Source of the DNA: JBKQVT01 sp963727245
Lineage (GTDB): Bacteria > Planctomycetota > Planctomycetia > Pirellulales > Thermoguttaceae
Direction of reading: 5' to 3'
Length of the DNA: 64,000 nucleotides
Assembly (NCBI GenBank): GCA_963727245.1
Contig: CAVSFO010000020.1
Coordinates: 62,001-126,000, forward strand
Within the stretch, counting starts at the first letter, position 1. Each line of letters starts with the position of its first letter. The position numbers and the translations under genes were made by a program. Positions 1-9,995 of this stretch are shown here, one piece after another. The notes below the pieces were generated by a model. That model was not told where the DNA came from. It saw only the letters and a program-made list of their open reading frames with translations, and did not search any database.

Positions 1-530
1 TGCTTGCACATCACGGCCCAGTCCGGGCAACTGCACTCGAAGGAGATTTCCTTGGGAGCCGGGAACAGCCCGTCCTGCCGATCGGTCACCACGGCCATGA
101 CGTGGTCGGAAAGGCGGCCTTGGAGCAATTCCAGCAGCGAGCCGATTTGGCCGCTGCACCGCCTCTTGATGGCGCTCCACTGTTTGCCCGGCAGGGTCTT
201 GACGGCGACTTTGACGTTGTAGAGTTCCGAGCCGGAGACCTTGGCCTCGATGCGGCCCTTGGCCACGGCCAGGTGGCAGACCGAGCCGTTGCGCGACATA
301 GCTGCGGCCGCGCGGCAGGCGGTTCTCGAAGTCGCTGAACGACTCGAGGTGCCCGCACCAGGCTTCGCCCCAGAAGCTCTTGGCGATTTTGCGGCCCTCG
401 ATCACCACCGGCTGCACGTCCACGCCCTTTTTTCGCAGGGCGTCCATTTTCGCGCCGCCCGCCGGCGCCGCTCGGCCACCGAAACATAAGGCGCCCAACC
501 AGAGCCGTATCCGTAACCGCCCCATCCCAT
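1..530 (-). CDS. SWIM zinc-finger protein, N-terminal part (frameshifted, runs off the left edge)
   Basis: The minus-strand translation starts MGWGGYGYGSGWAPYVSVAE and reaches CSCPDWAVMCKH at the window edge. This is the C-x-C-x(n)-C-x-H zinc-binding pattern of the SWIM domain. SWIM proteins bind DNA or proteins and in bacteria are often encoded beside SNF2 helicases, as here, where the helicase lies upstream on the same strand. The frame breaks near 295: RSYV continues in another frame as RNGSVCHLAVAKGRIEAKV, which fits one extra G. The product after the SWIM motif is outside the window. The family call is good. The function with the helicase is inferred from context only. Confidence 0.75.
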
Positions 531-592
531 GTCAAGTCCCTCCTTGTGTGCTTAGTGCCTCTTCCACCAAGTTCTTGCCGCCGGACGTCGCC

Positions 593-611
593 CCCCCGTT
601 GCAAACGGGGG
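593..611. terminator. Perfect hairpin between helicase and SWIM genes
   Basis: CCCCCGTT and AACGGGGG pair around a 3-base loop, giving an 8-bp stem followed by CTTTTCT on the plus strand. It lies in the 157-base gap between two minus-strand genes. The T run is on the plus strand, so a terminator role for the minus-strand genes is uncertain. It could instead be another small repeat hairpin. Confidence 0.35.
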
Positions 612-650
612 GCTTTTCTCACCGGCACAAATTTCCTGAGTTCTTCAGAA

Positions 651-663
651 GGGGACAGTCCCC
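651..663. repeat. GGGACAGTCCC palindromic repeat, minimal copy
   Basis: GGGGACAGTCCCC is a near-perfect palindrome. The same core recurs at 3435, 27455, 36513, 45993 and 53899. This copy sits just past the helicase stop codon, with no partner half nearby. Confidence 0.7.
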
Positions 664-687
664 AACCCTTTTGCGAACCCTAACTTT

Positions 688-3407
688 TTATATCACCGCC
701 CGTTCCACGTCAAGACTGACCAGGCGCATCAGCTCGGCGTCGGACATTTCGGTGAGCATTTTCTCCGCGCCGCCTTCCAGAAGGTCGGCGGCCAGCCGCG
801 TTTTCGCCTCGATCAGGGCGTCGATTTTTTCCTCGACCGTGCCGCGGCAGACGAACTTGTGGACCAGGACGTTGCGGCGCTGGCCGATGCGGAACGCCCG
901 GTCGGTGGCCTGGTTCTCCACGGCCGGGTTCCACCAGCGATCGAAATGGATGACGTGCGAGGCGGCGGTGAGGTTCAGTCCCGTGCCGCCGGCCTTCAGC
1001 GAGAGGATGAAGAAGGGCGGCCCGCCGTCGCGTTGGAACTGGTCGACGAGTTGCTTGCGGCGGCCGACCGCCGTGCCGCCGTGCAGCACCAGTCCCGGCC
1101 GGCCGAAAACCCCGGCGAGGAACGCGGCCAGCGGCTCCGCCATCTCGCGGAACTGCGTGAAGACCAGTGCTCGCTGCTGGCGGGCGGCGATCTCTTCGCC
1201 GATTTCGGCCAGGCGGGTGAACTTGCCGCTGTCTTCGGGCTGGAATCGCCCGTCGCCGAGCAGTTGGCTGGGGTGATTGCAGAGTTGTTTGAAGCGCATC
1301 AGGTAGGCCAGGACCAAGCCGCGGCGTTTCATGCCTTCGGTGTTCTGGATCAGATCGGCGAGTTCCTGGACCAGCTTGGCGTAGAGGGCGGCCTGCCGCT
1401 TGCCCAGGCCGCAGAACGCCCGCACTTCGGTCTTCTCCGGCAGATCGGCGATGACCCGCTTGTCGGTCTTCAGCCGCCGCAGGATGTAGGGCTGCACCAG
1501 GCCGCGGAGCGGGGCATAGCGGTTCTCCTCGTCCGCTTCCATCCGCTTGACGAAGCTCTTGAACTTTTGCTGCGAGCCCAGCAGGCCCGGCGAGAGGAAG
1601 TCGAACAGCGACCAGAGGTCGGCCAGCCGGTTCTCCACCGGCGTGCCGCTCAGGGCGATGCGGGCGTCGGCCTTCAGGTGCTTGACGGCCTTCGTCTGCC
1701 GGGCGGCCGGGTTCTTGATGGCCTGCGCCTCGTCGAGCACGGCCAACTGCCAGTCCGTCTCCAACAGCCACGGTTGACGCAAGAGCATCCCATAGGTCGT
1801 CACGGCCACGTCGGCGGCCTCCATGGCCGCGGCGGGGTTGCCCGCGATGCGGGCCAGTTCCTCTTTCGGCGTTTCCGAGGGATGGATGAACGCGGCGCGG
1901 AGCGCGGGCGTGAAGCGGGCCATCTCGGCCCGCCAATTGGCCAAGAGCGACGCCGGCACCACCAGCAGCGAGGCCCGCGCGCGCCGCGCTTCTTCAGGGC
2001 CGACAGCAACGCCAGCACCTGGATCGTCTTGCCCAGTCCCATGTCGTCGGCCAGACACGCCCCGAGCCTCAGGTTCGATAGCAGCCACAGCCAGGCGAGG
2101 CCGCTTTCCTGGTACGGCCGCAAGGTTCCCCGCAGCGCGTCGCCCAGTTCGATTTGCGTGAGGTTCTCCGGACTGCGGAGGTCGGCCAACACGCGGCCCA
2201 GCCAGGGGCCGGCATGGACGAATGACCACTGGCGCTCGGCGTCCGCGTCGCCGTCGTCCGCCAGACCGATGGGCGCACCCGCCAGCAGGCGCATGCCTTC
2301 GATGAACGAAATCCCGCCGTCCCGGGCCTGCTCTTCGACCTTCTTCCAGTGGTCGAGGGCTTCGCGGAGCTTCTGGCGATCCACCTCGACCCATTGTCCC
2401 CGCAGGAGCACCAGTCCATCCTCGGCCGCCATCAGCGCCCGCAACTCGGATTGGCTGAGTTGCTGGTCGCCCAGCGCGAGTTGCACCTGGAAGTCGAGCA
2501 TCGCGTCGAGGCCGAACTTGCCCTGTTTCTTCCCGCCGATGTTGACTTCCACGCGCGGACGGGGCCGCTTCTTCCACCAGTCGGGCAGGCGGACCAGCAC
2601 GCCGCTCTCCTCCAGGACCGGCACGTCTTTCAGGAACCGGTAAGCCTGGCGCGGCATCCACGCCAGCGCCTGGTAGATGTCGCCGGAATCTACCAGCTCC
2701 TTGGCCAGCGGGCTTTTCTGCGAGGCGAGATGGACGGGCGAGAGCAGCTTCACGAGCGTCTGCTTGTCTCTGGCGCCGGCGTACTGGCGCAGGGCCTCGC
2801 TCAGCGGCTGATATTGCACCCGCCCACTTCCGGACACGCTCGGGGCATACGTGGCCAGGAAGGCGAACGGGCAGTCGGGATCGCGGCGGTTCTCTGCCAG
2901 GTGAAAACAGACCCGGCCCACTTGATGCCACTGCGGCGCCCGCTCCTTGAGAAACCCCGCCAGCCCGCCCTCGGCCGCGGCCACCTCGCCGCGCACCCAG
3001 GCGTCCAAGTCGTTCCATAGGCCCACTAGGGCCTCTTGGGTCACGTATTCGGCGCCCGGCATGGGCGGGACGCCCAGCAACAGCGACGCCAGTTCCGCGT
3101 CGGTCGGAGCCGGGATCGGGTGCAGCGCGGGCCCGGCGGTCTGGGGCGTGTGGCACAGAGCGGTCAGATAGCGAGCCGTCAGTGTCCGCCAATAGGCCAA
3201 CGACGGGGCCAAGGGACCCTCGAACCGCTCCGTGGCCAAGGCAAACAGCCCTTGCGCCTGGCCGGACGCGAACGCGCCGAACACCTTCTTGAGCCGGCCG
3301 TCCGCCGCGGGCCCTGGAGTTGCATCCAGGGTAAACGGCTCGGTCGCGGCCGATTCCACGGCCTGCAAGCGGCCGGACGGAGTGAACACCAACTCGAATG
3401 GCATCAT
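688..3407 (-). CDS. SNF2-family DEAD/DEAH-type helicase (one frameshift)
   Basis: This is a SNF2 ATPase that would remodel or translocate on DNA, about 905 residues. The long N-terminal half resembles the bacterial SNF2-associated region. The helicase motifs follow in order: DDMGLGKTIQ (I), DEAQAIKN (II), SGTPVEN (III), LSLKAGGTGLNLT (V) and QATDRAFRIGQ (VI). The start MMPFELVFTP at 3407 was chosen because it is the first Met after the hydrogenase operon and begins a recognisable N-terminus. The reading frame changes near 1985 inside a GCGCGC run, between KTIQVLALLSALKKRG and ASLLVVPASLLANW. All motifs survive, so an assembly or sequencing indel is likely. The gene is followed by the SWIM-protein gene on the same strand, a common pairing. 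Confidence 0.88.
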
Positions 3408-3434
3408 GGTTCCGAAATACGGGGCGGCGCAAGC

Positions 3435-3446
3435 GGGACAGTCCCC
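3435..3446. repeat. GGGACAGTCCC palindromic repeat, half copy
   Basis: GGGACAGTCCCC is followed by TGCGAACGCTTG. The copy at 46062-46084 continues with the same GAACGCTTG extension, so the two share a longer ancestral unit. It lies between hydC and the helicase gene. Confidence 0.65.
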
Positions 3447-3472
3447 TGCGAACGCTTGCGCCGCGCGATCCT

Positions 3473-3997
3473 CTATTGGGCCTTGTCCCGGTACTGTTCC
3501 AGGATAGCGGGCACTTTGTCGGGCGTGACCGAGCCGTGAACGGTGTCGTCGATCATGATGATGGGCGCCAGGCCGCAGGTGCCCAGGCAGCGAGCGCCTT
3601 CGAGCGTGAAGACGCCGTCCTTGGTGGTTTCGCCCCAAAGGATGCCCAGTTCGTCCATGACTCGCTGGGCCACGCGCTGGGCGCCCTTGACATAGCAGGC
3701 GGTGCCCATGCAGACGTTGATCATGTGACGGCCGCGAGGCTGCAAGCGAAAGAAGTGGTAGAAGGTGGCCACGCCGGCCACCTTGGCGGCCGGGACTTGC
3801 AGCAATTGGGCCACGGCATCGAGACGCTGGGGGCTGAGGTGGCCAAAGCGGGCCTGGACCTTGTGCAGCACGGCGATCAACTGGCTGGCCGGCTCCGGAC
3901 CGCGGCGGCATTGCTCGATGAATTGCACGATCGAGTCGTCCAGGGCGGCCCGGGCGACGGCTTGGACTTCTTCCCAGTTGTCGGTAGCGGTGCTCAT
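3473..3997 (-). CDS. hydC: [FeFe]-hydrogenase subunit HydC, NuoE-like [2Fe-2S] protein
   Basis: A 174-residue thioredoxin-like ferredoxin of the NuoE/HoxE/HydC family. The four ligands are visible as CMGTACYVKG and ARCLGTCGLAP, which bind one [2Fe-2S] cluster. In HydABC it passes electrons between the flavin subunit and the hydrogenase chain. The N-terminal helical part (residues 25-80, RFGHLSPQRLDAVAQLL) is typical of NuoE. Its ATG overlaps the hydA stop codon (ATGA), so translation is probably coupled. The gene is intact. The stand-alone sequence would also fit NuoE of complex I, but the adjacent HydA and HydB settle the assignment. Confidence 0.9.
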   Translation of the reverse strand: MSTATDNWEEVQAVARAALDDSIVQFIEQCRRGPEPASQLIAVLHKVQARFGHLSPQRLDAVAQLLQVPAAKVAGVATFYHFFRLQPRGRHMINVCMGTACYVKGAQRVAQRVMDELGILWGETTKDGVFTLEGARCLGTCGLAPIIMIDDTVHGSVTPDKVPAILEQYRDKAQ

Positions 3998-5754
3998 CGA
4001 ATGCCTCGGGGCAACTTGCCCTGATAGTGCGTGTGCAGCAGCGTGTGCGATTTTTCCAATCCCAGCACGCCGAGAAACTTGTCGTAAAGCTCTTCGATGG
4101 CGGGATTCTCATAGGACTTGCGCAGCGACTTGCCCTTGTCGATGGTGTAGAGCGCCGTGGCACGCCGGGCCAGCAATTCGGGATCGAGCACCCGGGCGTT
4201 CTCCAGCGGATACGGTTGTCCGCCGCCGCCGATGCAGCCGCCGGGACAGGCCATGACTTCGATCACGTGGAATTCCTCCTCGTGCCGGACAATCTTGTCG
4301 AGAAGCTTCTTGGCATTGGTCAGGCCGTTGGCCACGCCCACGTGGACGGTGCGGTCGCCGATGGCCACGTAGGTCTCGCGCAGCCCCTCCACGGCGCGGA
4401 CCTCGGTAAAATCGAGCCGGTCGGCAGGCTTGCCCGTGACCAGCTCCCCGGCGGCGCGGAGCGTGGCTTCCATCACGCCGCCGGTGGTGCCGAAGATATC
4501 GCCGGCGCCGCTGGAGAGCCCCAGGGGCGCGTCGAACTGGCCGGCGGGCAGGCGGACGAAGTCGATGCCGTAGGACTTGATCATCCAGATCAATTCCCGC
4601 GTGGTGAGCACGGCGTCGGTGTAGGGGCGCCGCCGGGCATGAGGTGTTCGGGCCGCCGCGCCTCGTACTTCTTGGCCACGCAGGGCATCACGGCCACCAC
4701 ATAGATCTTCCCGGGATCGATCCCCTTCTTCTCCGCGTAGTAGGTCTTCGCCAGCGTCGAGAGCATGCTCATCGGCGACTTGCACGTCGAGGCGTGCGGG
4801 ACCAGCTCGGGGTAGAACTTTTCCAGGAAATTGATCCAACCCGGCGAGCAGGACGTGATCATCGGCAGCGGGCCGTTCCCCTCCAGGCGGCCGAGGAACT
4901 CGTGGGCTTCCTCGACGATGGTCAGGTCGGCGCCGAAATTGGTGTCGAAAACGGCGTCGAAGCCCAGGCGTCGCAAGGCCGTGATCATCTGGCCCGTAAC
5001 CGGCGTGCCCGCCGCCAGGCCGAACCCCTCGCCGATGGCGGCGCGGATCGAGGGCGCCGTCTGCACGACCACGTGCAGCGCCGGGTCGGCCAGGGCGTCC
5101 CAGACGTCGCCGGAGCTGCGTTTTTCCAGGAAGGCGGCCGTGGGGCAGACGTTGATGCACTGGCCGCACTGGATGCACACGGACTGGTCCATGTTCGCCG
5201 AGTGCGCCGGCGCCACGACGGTGCGGAACCCCCGCCCGTGCTGGCTGAGGTTGTACACGCCCTGGATCTCCGCGCAGACGCGGACGCAGCGGCCGCAAAG
5301 GATGCAGCGTTCCGGGTCACGCACGACCGAGTGGCTCGAGTCCTCGATGGGGAACCGTTTGCGCTCGCCTTCGAAGTGCCGGCGGCGCACGCCCATGGCA
5401 TAGGCGAGATTCTGCAGCTCGCAATGGCCGTCGCGCTCGCAGGTCTGGCAATCCCAATTGTGATTGTCCAGGAGGAGTTCGAACGATGTCGCGGCGGGCC
5501 TGGCGGATGTCCGGCGAGTTCGTCTCCACCTCCATGCCTTCCCAGACCTTGACGCTGCACGAGGCCATGTAGTAGCCCATGCCCTTCACGTCCACGATGC
5601 ACACGCGGCAGGAGCCGGCCATGCTCAGGTCGGGATGATAGCAGAGGCGGGGGATGCGGATGCCGAGCTGCTCGGCCGCCTCCATGACCGTCGTGCCCTC
5701 GTCGGCGGAAATCGCCACGCCGTCGACGATCAAGTTGATTTTCCGCTTTGCCAT
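3994..5754 (-). CDS. hydA: [FeFe]-hydrogenase catalytic subunit HydA (two frameshifts)
   Basis: This is the catalytic subunit that makes or oxidises H2 at the H-cluster. All three H-cluster loops are present: TSCSPGWINF, MPCVAKKYEARRPE and MACPGGCIGGGGQP. The N-terminus (MAKRKINLIVDGVAIS) is a plant-type [2Fe-2S] domain with CRVCIVD. A His-Cys type [4Fe-4S] region (CQTCERDGHC) and two [4Fe-4S] clusters (CILCGRCVRVC, CIQCGQCINVCP) follow. The full length of about 586 residues is normal for HydA of trimeric hydrogenases. Single-base insertions break the frame near 5482 (GTTCGAA, expected GTCGAA) and near 4630. Translation is clean on both sides of each. The upstream gene is hydB. No maturation genes (hydEFG) are in the window. 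Confidence 0.92.
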
Positions 5755-5768
5755 GGCTTCCCTCGACC

Positions 5769-7958
5769 TCAGAGACGGTTGACGGCGTCGAAGCGGCAGA
5801 CCTCGAAGCAGCGCCCGCACTTGATGCAGCGAAGCTGGTCGATCAAGTGCGGCTCGCGGCGGGTGCCGCTGATGCATTCCACGGGACAGTTGCGGGCGCA
5901 GAGCGTGCAGCCGACGCAGGCTTGCGGACTGATTTCATAACGGATCAAGGCCGTGCAGCGCTTGGCGGGACAACGATGCTCGACCACGTGCGCGAGGTAC
6001 TCGTCCTGGAAATGTTCGAGCGTGCTGAGGACCGGGTTCGGGGCCGCGCGCCCCAGCCCGCAGAGCGACGACTTGCGGATCAGGCGGCCCAGCCGTTTGA
6101 GCTTTTCCAGGTCCTTGGGGTCGCCTTTTCCGGCGGTGATCCGCTGCAGGATCTCGGACATCCGCTTGGTGCCCTCGCGGCAAGGCGTGCATTTGCCGCA
6201 CGACTCGTCCTCGGAAAACGTCATGAAGTACTTGGCGATATCGACCATGCAGTCGTCTTCGTCCAGCACGATCATGCCGCCGCTGCCCATGATCGAGCCG
6301 GCCTTGGCCAGCGTGTCATAATCGATCCGCAACTGGTGCAACTTCAGCGGGATGCAGCCGCCGGCGGGCCCGCCCGTCTGGATGGCCTTGAGCTGCTTGC
6401 CGCGGGGCACCCCGCCGCCGATTTCCTCGACCACCTCCTGGAGCGTCGTGCCCATGGGCACCTCGACCAGGCCGGTGTGCTTCACCTTGCCGGCCAGGGC
6501 GAAGACCTTGGTGCCGCCGCTCTGGCTGGTGCCGATGCGGCGGAACCAATCGGCGCCGAACTGGATGATGGCCGTGACGTTGGCGAAGGTCTCGACGTTG
6601 TTGATGACGGTCGGTTTTCCCCACAGGCCGCTTTCCGTCGGATAGGGCGGCCGCACGCGCGGCTGGCCGCGCTCGCCTTCGATCGAGTGGATCAGCGCCG
6701 TTTCCTCGCCGCAGACGAAGGCGCCGGCGCCGAGGCGGATCTCCAGATCGAAATCGAAGCCCGAGCCGAGAATGTTCTCCCCCAGCAAGCCGTAGCGGCG
6801 GCATTGCAGCAGTGCGTTTTCGATCCGCTCGATGGCCAGCGGATATTCCGCCCGCACATAGAAGAAGCCGCGGCGGGCGCCGATGGCATAGCCGGCGATG
6901 AGCATCCCCTCGACGACGTTGAAGGGGTCCGATTCGAGCATGCTCCGGTCCATGAACGCGCCGGGGTCGCCCTCGTCGGCATTGCAGATGAGATAGCGGA
7001 CCGGTTCGTGGGCCGCGGCGCCCATCGCCCACTTCTGACCGGTGGGGAATCCGCCGCCGCCGCGTCCGCGCAGGTTGGACCGCGTCACTTCCTCGATGAC
7101 CCGCTGCGGATCGCCTTGCGACAGCACCTTGGCCAGCGCCTCGAATCCCCGGTAGTGAAAATATTCCTCGATGCTCGCCGGATCGATCACGCCGTTGTGC
7201 CGCAGTGCAATGCGGTTCTGCTGGTTGAAGAAGGCCACGTCGCCGTAAAGATCGAGATACTGCTGGCTGACCGTTTGCTCGATGACGCGAAGGTGCGGAA
7301 CCACCTTCCCTTGGATGAGGTGCGACTGGATGATTTCATCGAGATCTTCCTCGCTGCCGACGCGGTACAGCACCTTGTCCGGCCGCACCAAAATATGGGT
7401 GTACTGCCCGGCGGCCTCCAGGCTGCAAGCGCCGAAGCAGGTCGTCGGCGTCAGCCGCACCTGATCCGGGCCCAGACCCAGCGCCTTGAGCTTCTCGCTC
7501 ATCAGGCCGCCGATCATCTTGCGGCCCTTCCAACCGCAACGGGCACTGCCGCAGTAAAGCAGCTCATAGCGGGCCAACCGCTCCAGGGGGCCGTCCAAGA
7601 CGCGATTCAACAGCGGCGTGCCCTTGAGAATGTGCGAAGTGAAGATCTCGTGCACCAAGGCACGGTTCACGCGCTCGTACTTAATGGGCATTTGGCCGGG
7701 AGTGATTACCCCCACGACAGGTTCCTTGCTGCACCGTCCCGTGCAACCGACCTGGCGCAGCAGGATGTCGTTCCGCTCGGAGGACGCGATGTGTTCCTGA
7801 AAACCTTCCCAAACGTCGAGACTGCCCGCGGCATGTTCGCAGGTGGCCGATCCGACCTGGATGAAGATCCTGCCCTGCCCGGTGCGCTCCTTCGCGGCCG
7901 CCGCCGCCCTGGCTGCCAGAGTGCGTAATTGCTCGAGTACTGTATGGTCGGATGCCAT
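5769..7958 (-). CDS. hydB: [FeFe]-hydrogenase flavin subunit HydB, NuoF-like, with two N-terminal thioredoxin-like domains
   Basis: A 729-residue NADH- and FMN-binding subunit. The NAD site is GRGGGGFPTGQKW, the FMN region is CNADEGDPGAFMDR, and the NuoF [4Fe-4S] ligands are ESCGKCTPCREGT plus SSLCGLG. The C-terminus has two ferredoxin clusters (CVGCTLCARNCPVEC, CIKCGRCFEVC), the layout of bifurcating HydB. It carries two thioredoxin-like domains at the N-terminus. The first (about residues 30-110) has ATCEHAAG and GCTGRC. The second (about 125-215) has CGSARCGWKG and CFGACSLEAAG. One such domain is the usual number. I chose MASDHTVLEQL at 7958 over an in-frame ATG 39 bases upstream. It heads the hydB-hydA-hydC operon. 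Confidence 0.92.
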   Translation of the reverse strand: MASDHTVLEQLRTLAARAAAAAKERTGQGRIFIQVGSATCEHAAGSLDVWEGFQEHIASSERNDILLRQVGCTGRCSKEPVVGVITPGQMPIKYERVNRALVHEIFTSHILKGTPLLNRVLDGPLERLARYELLYCGSARCGWKGRKMIGGLMSEKLKALGLGPDQVRLTPTTCFGACSLEAAGQYTHILVRPDKVLYRVGSEEDLDEIIQSHLIQGKVVPHLRVIEQTVSQQYLDLYGDVAFFNQQNRIALRHNGVIDPASIEEYFHYRGFEALAKVLSQGDPQRVIEEVTRSNLRGRGGGGFPTGQKWAMGAAAHEPVRYLICNADEGDPGAFMDRSMLESDPFNVVEGMLIAGYAIGARRGFFYVRAEYPLAIERIENALLQCRRYGLLGENILGSGFDFDLEIRLGAGAFVCGEETALIHSIEGERGQPRVRPPYPTESGLWGKPTVINNVETFANVTAIIQFGADWFRRIGTSQSGGTKVFALAGKVKHTGLVEVPMGTTLQEVVEEIGGGVPRGKQLKAIQTGGPAGGCIPLKLHQLRIDYDTLAKAGSIMGSGGMIVLDEDDCMVDIAKYFMTFSEDESCGKCTPCREGTKRMSEILQRITAGKGDPKDLEKLKRLGRLIRKSSLCGLGRAAPNPVLSTLEHFQDEYLAHVVEHRCPAKRCTALIRYEISPQACVGCTLCARNCPVECISGTRREPHLIDQLRCIKCGRCFEVCRFDAVNRL

Positions 7959-8068
7959 GCGTTGGTCGCCTCGACGATGCGGAACGAAGATCACCACCGG
8001 GGTGTCCCTACGAATACCGCCCTACTCGTTCGCTGTCAAGGGGTTGCGAGATGCGTGTTTTACACAGA

Positions 8069-8108
8069 TAGAAATGTCCCCTCTTTCTCACGGGTAGAAA
8101 TGTCCCCT
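8069..8108. repeat. Direct repeat TAGAAATGTCCCCT upstream of the hydrogenase operon
   Basis: TAGAAATGTCCCCT occurs twice, at 8069-8082 and 8095-8108, 26 bases apart, in the 263-base divergent region between hydB and the gene at 8222. Each half is a relative of the GGGGACA repeats. The repeats could be operators of the hydrogenase operon or simply repeat debris. No clear -35/-10 pair was seen beside them. Confidence 0.45.
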
Positions 8109-8221
8109 TGGCAAAAGGTGTGGAAATGGAGTAAAAAACCCATACTTGGGAACCAATTGCCCCTGCGCCGCGTCGAACCGTAATAGATGGAAATCGGGTT
8201 CTAACCGCCGGAGATCGACCG

Positions 8222-8938
8222 ATGACATGGGACTCCCGCGCATACAGCGTCGCGGCAAGCGTGGCACTGCTTTCCGTGCTGCTGGTCCAGACGCCGTCTT
8301 TGCAGGCGGACATGATCCCCGGCGTGGACTGGTATGTTTGCAACGCTCAGGCCATCGCCCTGGTGTGCGCACAGACGGCCCAGCAGTCCGCGGAGTATCC
8401 CGCGCCTGAAGGCCGCCAGCGCCTCGTGGTCGAGGAAGTGCTTCTCGGATTCCTGCCGCAGCAGTCGCTCCTCTGGGGTGCGGGCGCCGTGCCGCCGGGG
8501 CATCGGGCCGTGGTCCTCTTCCAGTATGAGCACCCGGCGCACTACGAACCGGCGATCCGGATCCGGGAGTGGAAAGGGGGACAGGCGCGCTTATTGACGA
8601 GCGGAAGCGATTACGGTATGGTCGAAACCGGTGGTCGAAACCGGGACGCAGCTAGTATTGACATGAGAACACCCGCGGCCGGAACGATTGCCACCCGGGG
8701 ACAAGCGGCCTCCGGAATCACAGCTTCGGCACGTCGGCGCACCCTCTTGGCATCGATGATGGAATCCTTACCACGTCCTCAGAGGATTTCCACCCACTGC
8801 CCGCGCTTGGCGCTCTGCAGCACCGCCTCGCAGACCCGCTGCGTGCGGAGGGCCGTGCGTAGGTTCGGTTGGAACGCCGGCCCGCCTTCCAGGCTGGCCA
8901 GAAAGTCGGCCAGGGCATTGATGAACGTGTGCTCGTAG
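8222..8938 (+). CDS. Putative secreted protein, real only over its first part
   Basis: I do not recognise a family. The first 30 residues look like a signal peptide (hydrophobic stretch ASVALLSVLLVQTPSLQA). The next 95 residues read as a plausible protein ending near 8600 (YEPAIRIREWKGGQARLL). After that the composition becomes low-quality, and the last 160 bases overlap the 3' end of the oxidoreductase gene on the other strand. The true product is probably shorter, or truncated by an indel. A small direct repeat (GGTCGAAACC, twice around 8618-8640) lies where the coding signal fades. Confidence 0.4.
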   Translation: MTWDSRAYSVAASVALLSVLLVQTPSLQADMIPGVDWYVCNAQAIALVCAQTAQQSAEYPAPEGRQRLVVEEVLLGFLPQQSLLWGAGAVPPGHRAVVLFQYEHPAHYEPAIRIREWKGGQARLLTSGSDYGMVETGGRNRDAASIDMRTPAAGTIATRGQAASGITASARRRTLLASMMESLPRPQRISTHCPRLALCSTASQTRCVRRAVRRFGWNAGPPSRLARKSARALMNVCS

Positions 8939-9941
8939 CCGATCGTGCAGCCGGGCACCCACCAGTTCTTCATGTAGGGATGCTCGAAGTTGGTGACGTG
9001 GATCCGCTGCCAGCCGGTCAAGTGGTCTTCGATCTTCTTGCCCGTGGCCGGATCGACATACTTGAAGTATTGCAGGATGTGCGGGTCTTCCAGGTCGAAG
9101 AACAGCGAGCCGTTTTCGCCGTTGATCTCGAAGGTGTTGTAGTTCTTGCGTCCGCGGGCGTAGCGGGTGCTCTCGAAGGTGCCCACGGAGCCGTTGGCGA
9201 AGACGGCCAGGAACATGCAGGCGTCGTCGATGGTGACCGGCTCGATCCGTCCGCTCTCGGCGTGCTTGCGCTCTTTGATGAAGGTTTCGGTGTGCGCGGT
9301 GACGCGCTGGATGGGGCCGTTGAGCCATTCGGCGGTGTCGATGGCATGGGCCAAAAGGTCGCCGGTCACGCCGGAGCCGGCCACCTTGGCGTCCAGCCGC
9401 CACAGCGCCATGCCGCCCTGCGGCACGTCGGCCGAGATGGTATAGTCCTGGTTATAGGTGGCGCGGTAGTGGAAGGGCCGCCCCACGCGGCCCTCGTCGA
9501 TGATCTGCCGGGCCAGGGAGACGGCGGGCACGCGGCGATAGTTGAACGACGCCATGTTGGCCACGCCCGCCTTCTCGACCGCGGCCACCATCTCCTCGCC
9601 CTCGGCGACGCTCATCGCCAGCGGCTTCTCGCAGACGACCATCTTGCCGGCCGCCGCCGCCGCCAGCACGATGTCGTGGTGCAGCACGTTGGGCACGCAG
9701 ACGTCGATCAGGTCGATGTCCGGCCGCGCGACGAGCTTGCGCCAATCGAATTCCATCGACTGGTAGCCCCAGGCGCGGGCGAACTTTTCCAGCTTGTCTT
9801 TTTCTTCCACCCGGGCGCAGCAGGCCGCCAACACCGGCTGGTGCTCGCGCGAAAGAAGTGACCGACTTGCAGATAGGCGTTGGAATGGGCGCGGCCCATG
9901 AAGCCGCAGCCGATCATGCCGACGTTCAGCGGTTTGGACAT
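8779..9941 (-). CDS. Gfo/Idh/MocA-family NAD(P)-dependent oxidoreductase (frameshift near 9858)
   Basis: The N-terminus MSKPLNVGMIGCGFMGRAHS contains the Rossmann GxGxxG dinucleotide site. The mid-protein VCEKPLAMS matches the conserved EKP motif of the family, and a C-terminal alpha/beta substrate domain follows. These enzymes oxidise or reduce sugars, inositols and their derivatives. The length is about 387 residues. The frame breaks near 9858 (YLQVGHFF, then REHQPVLAACCARVEEKDK). The next genes upstream on the same strand encode a sugar isomerase and a cupin, which points to a carbohydrate role, but the substrate cannot be told. Confidence 0.85.
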
Positions 9942-9995
9942 AATTCTCCATGTCTCCGTTGCATAAAAAATTGATCCCGGCACGCTAAGTTCTAC

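Noticed and set aside
5748..7928. Plus-strand 726-residue open frame
   Set aside because: It is the antisense shadow of hydB; its translation has no recognisable domain, while the minus strand carries all cluster and NAD motifs.
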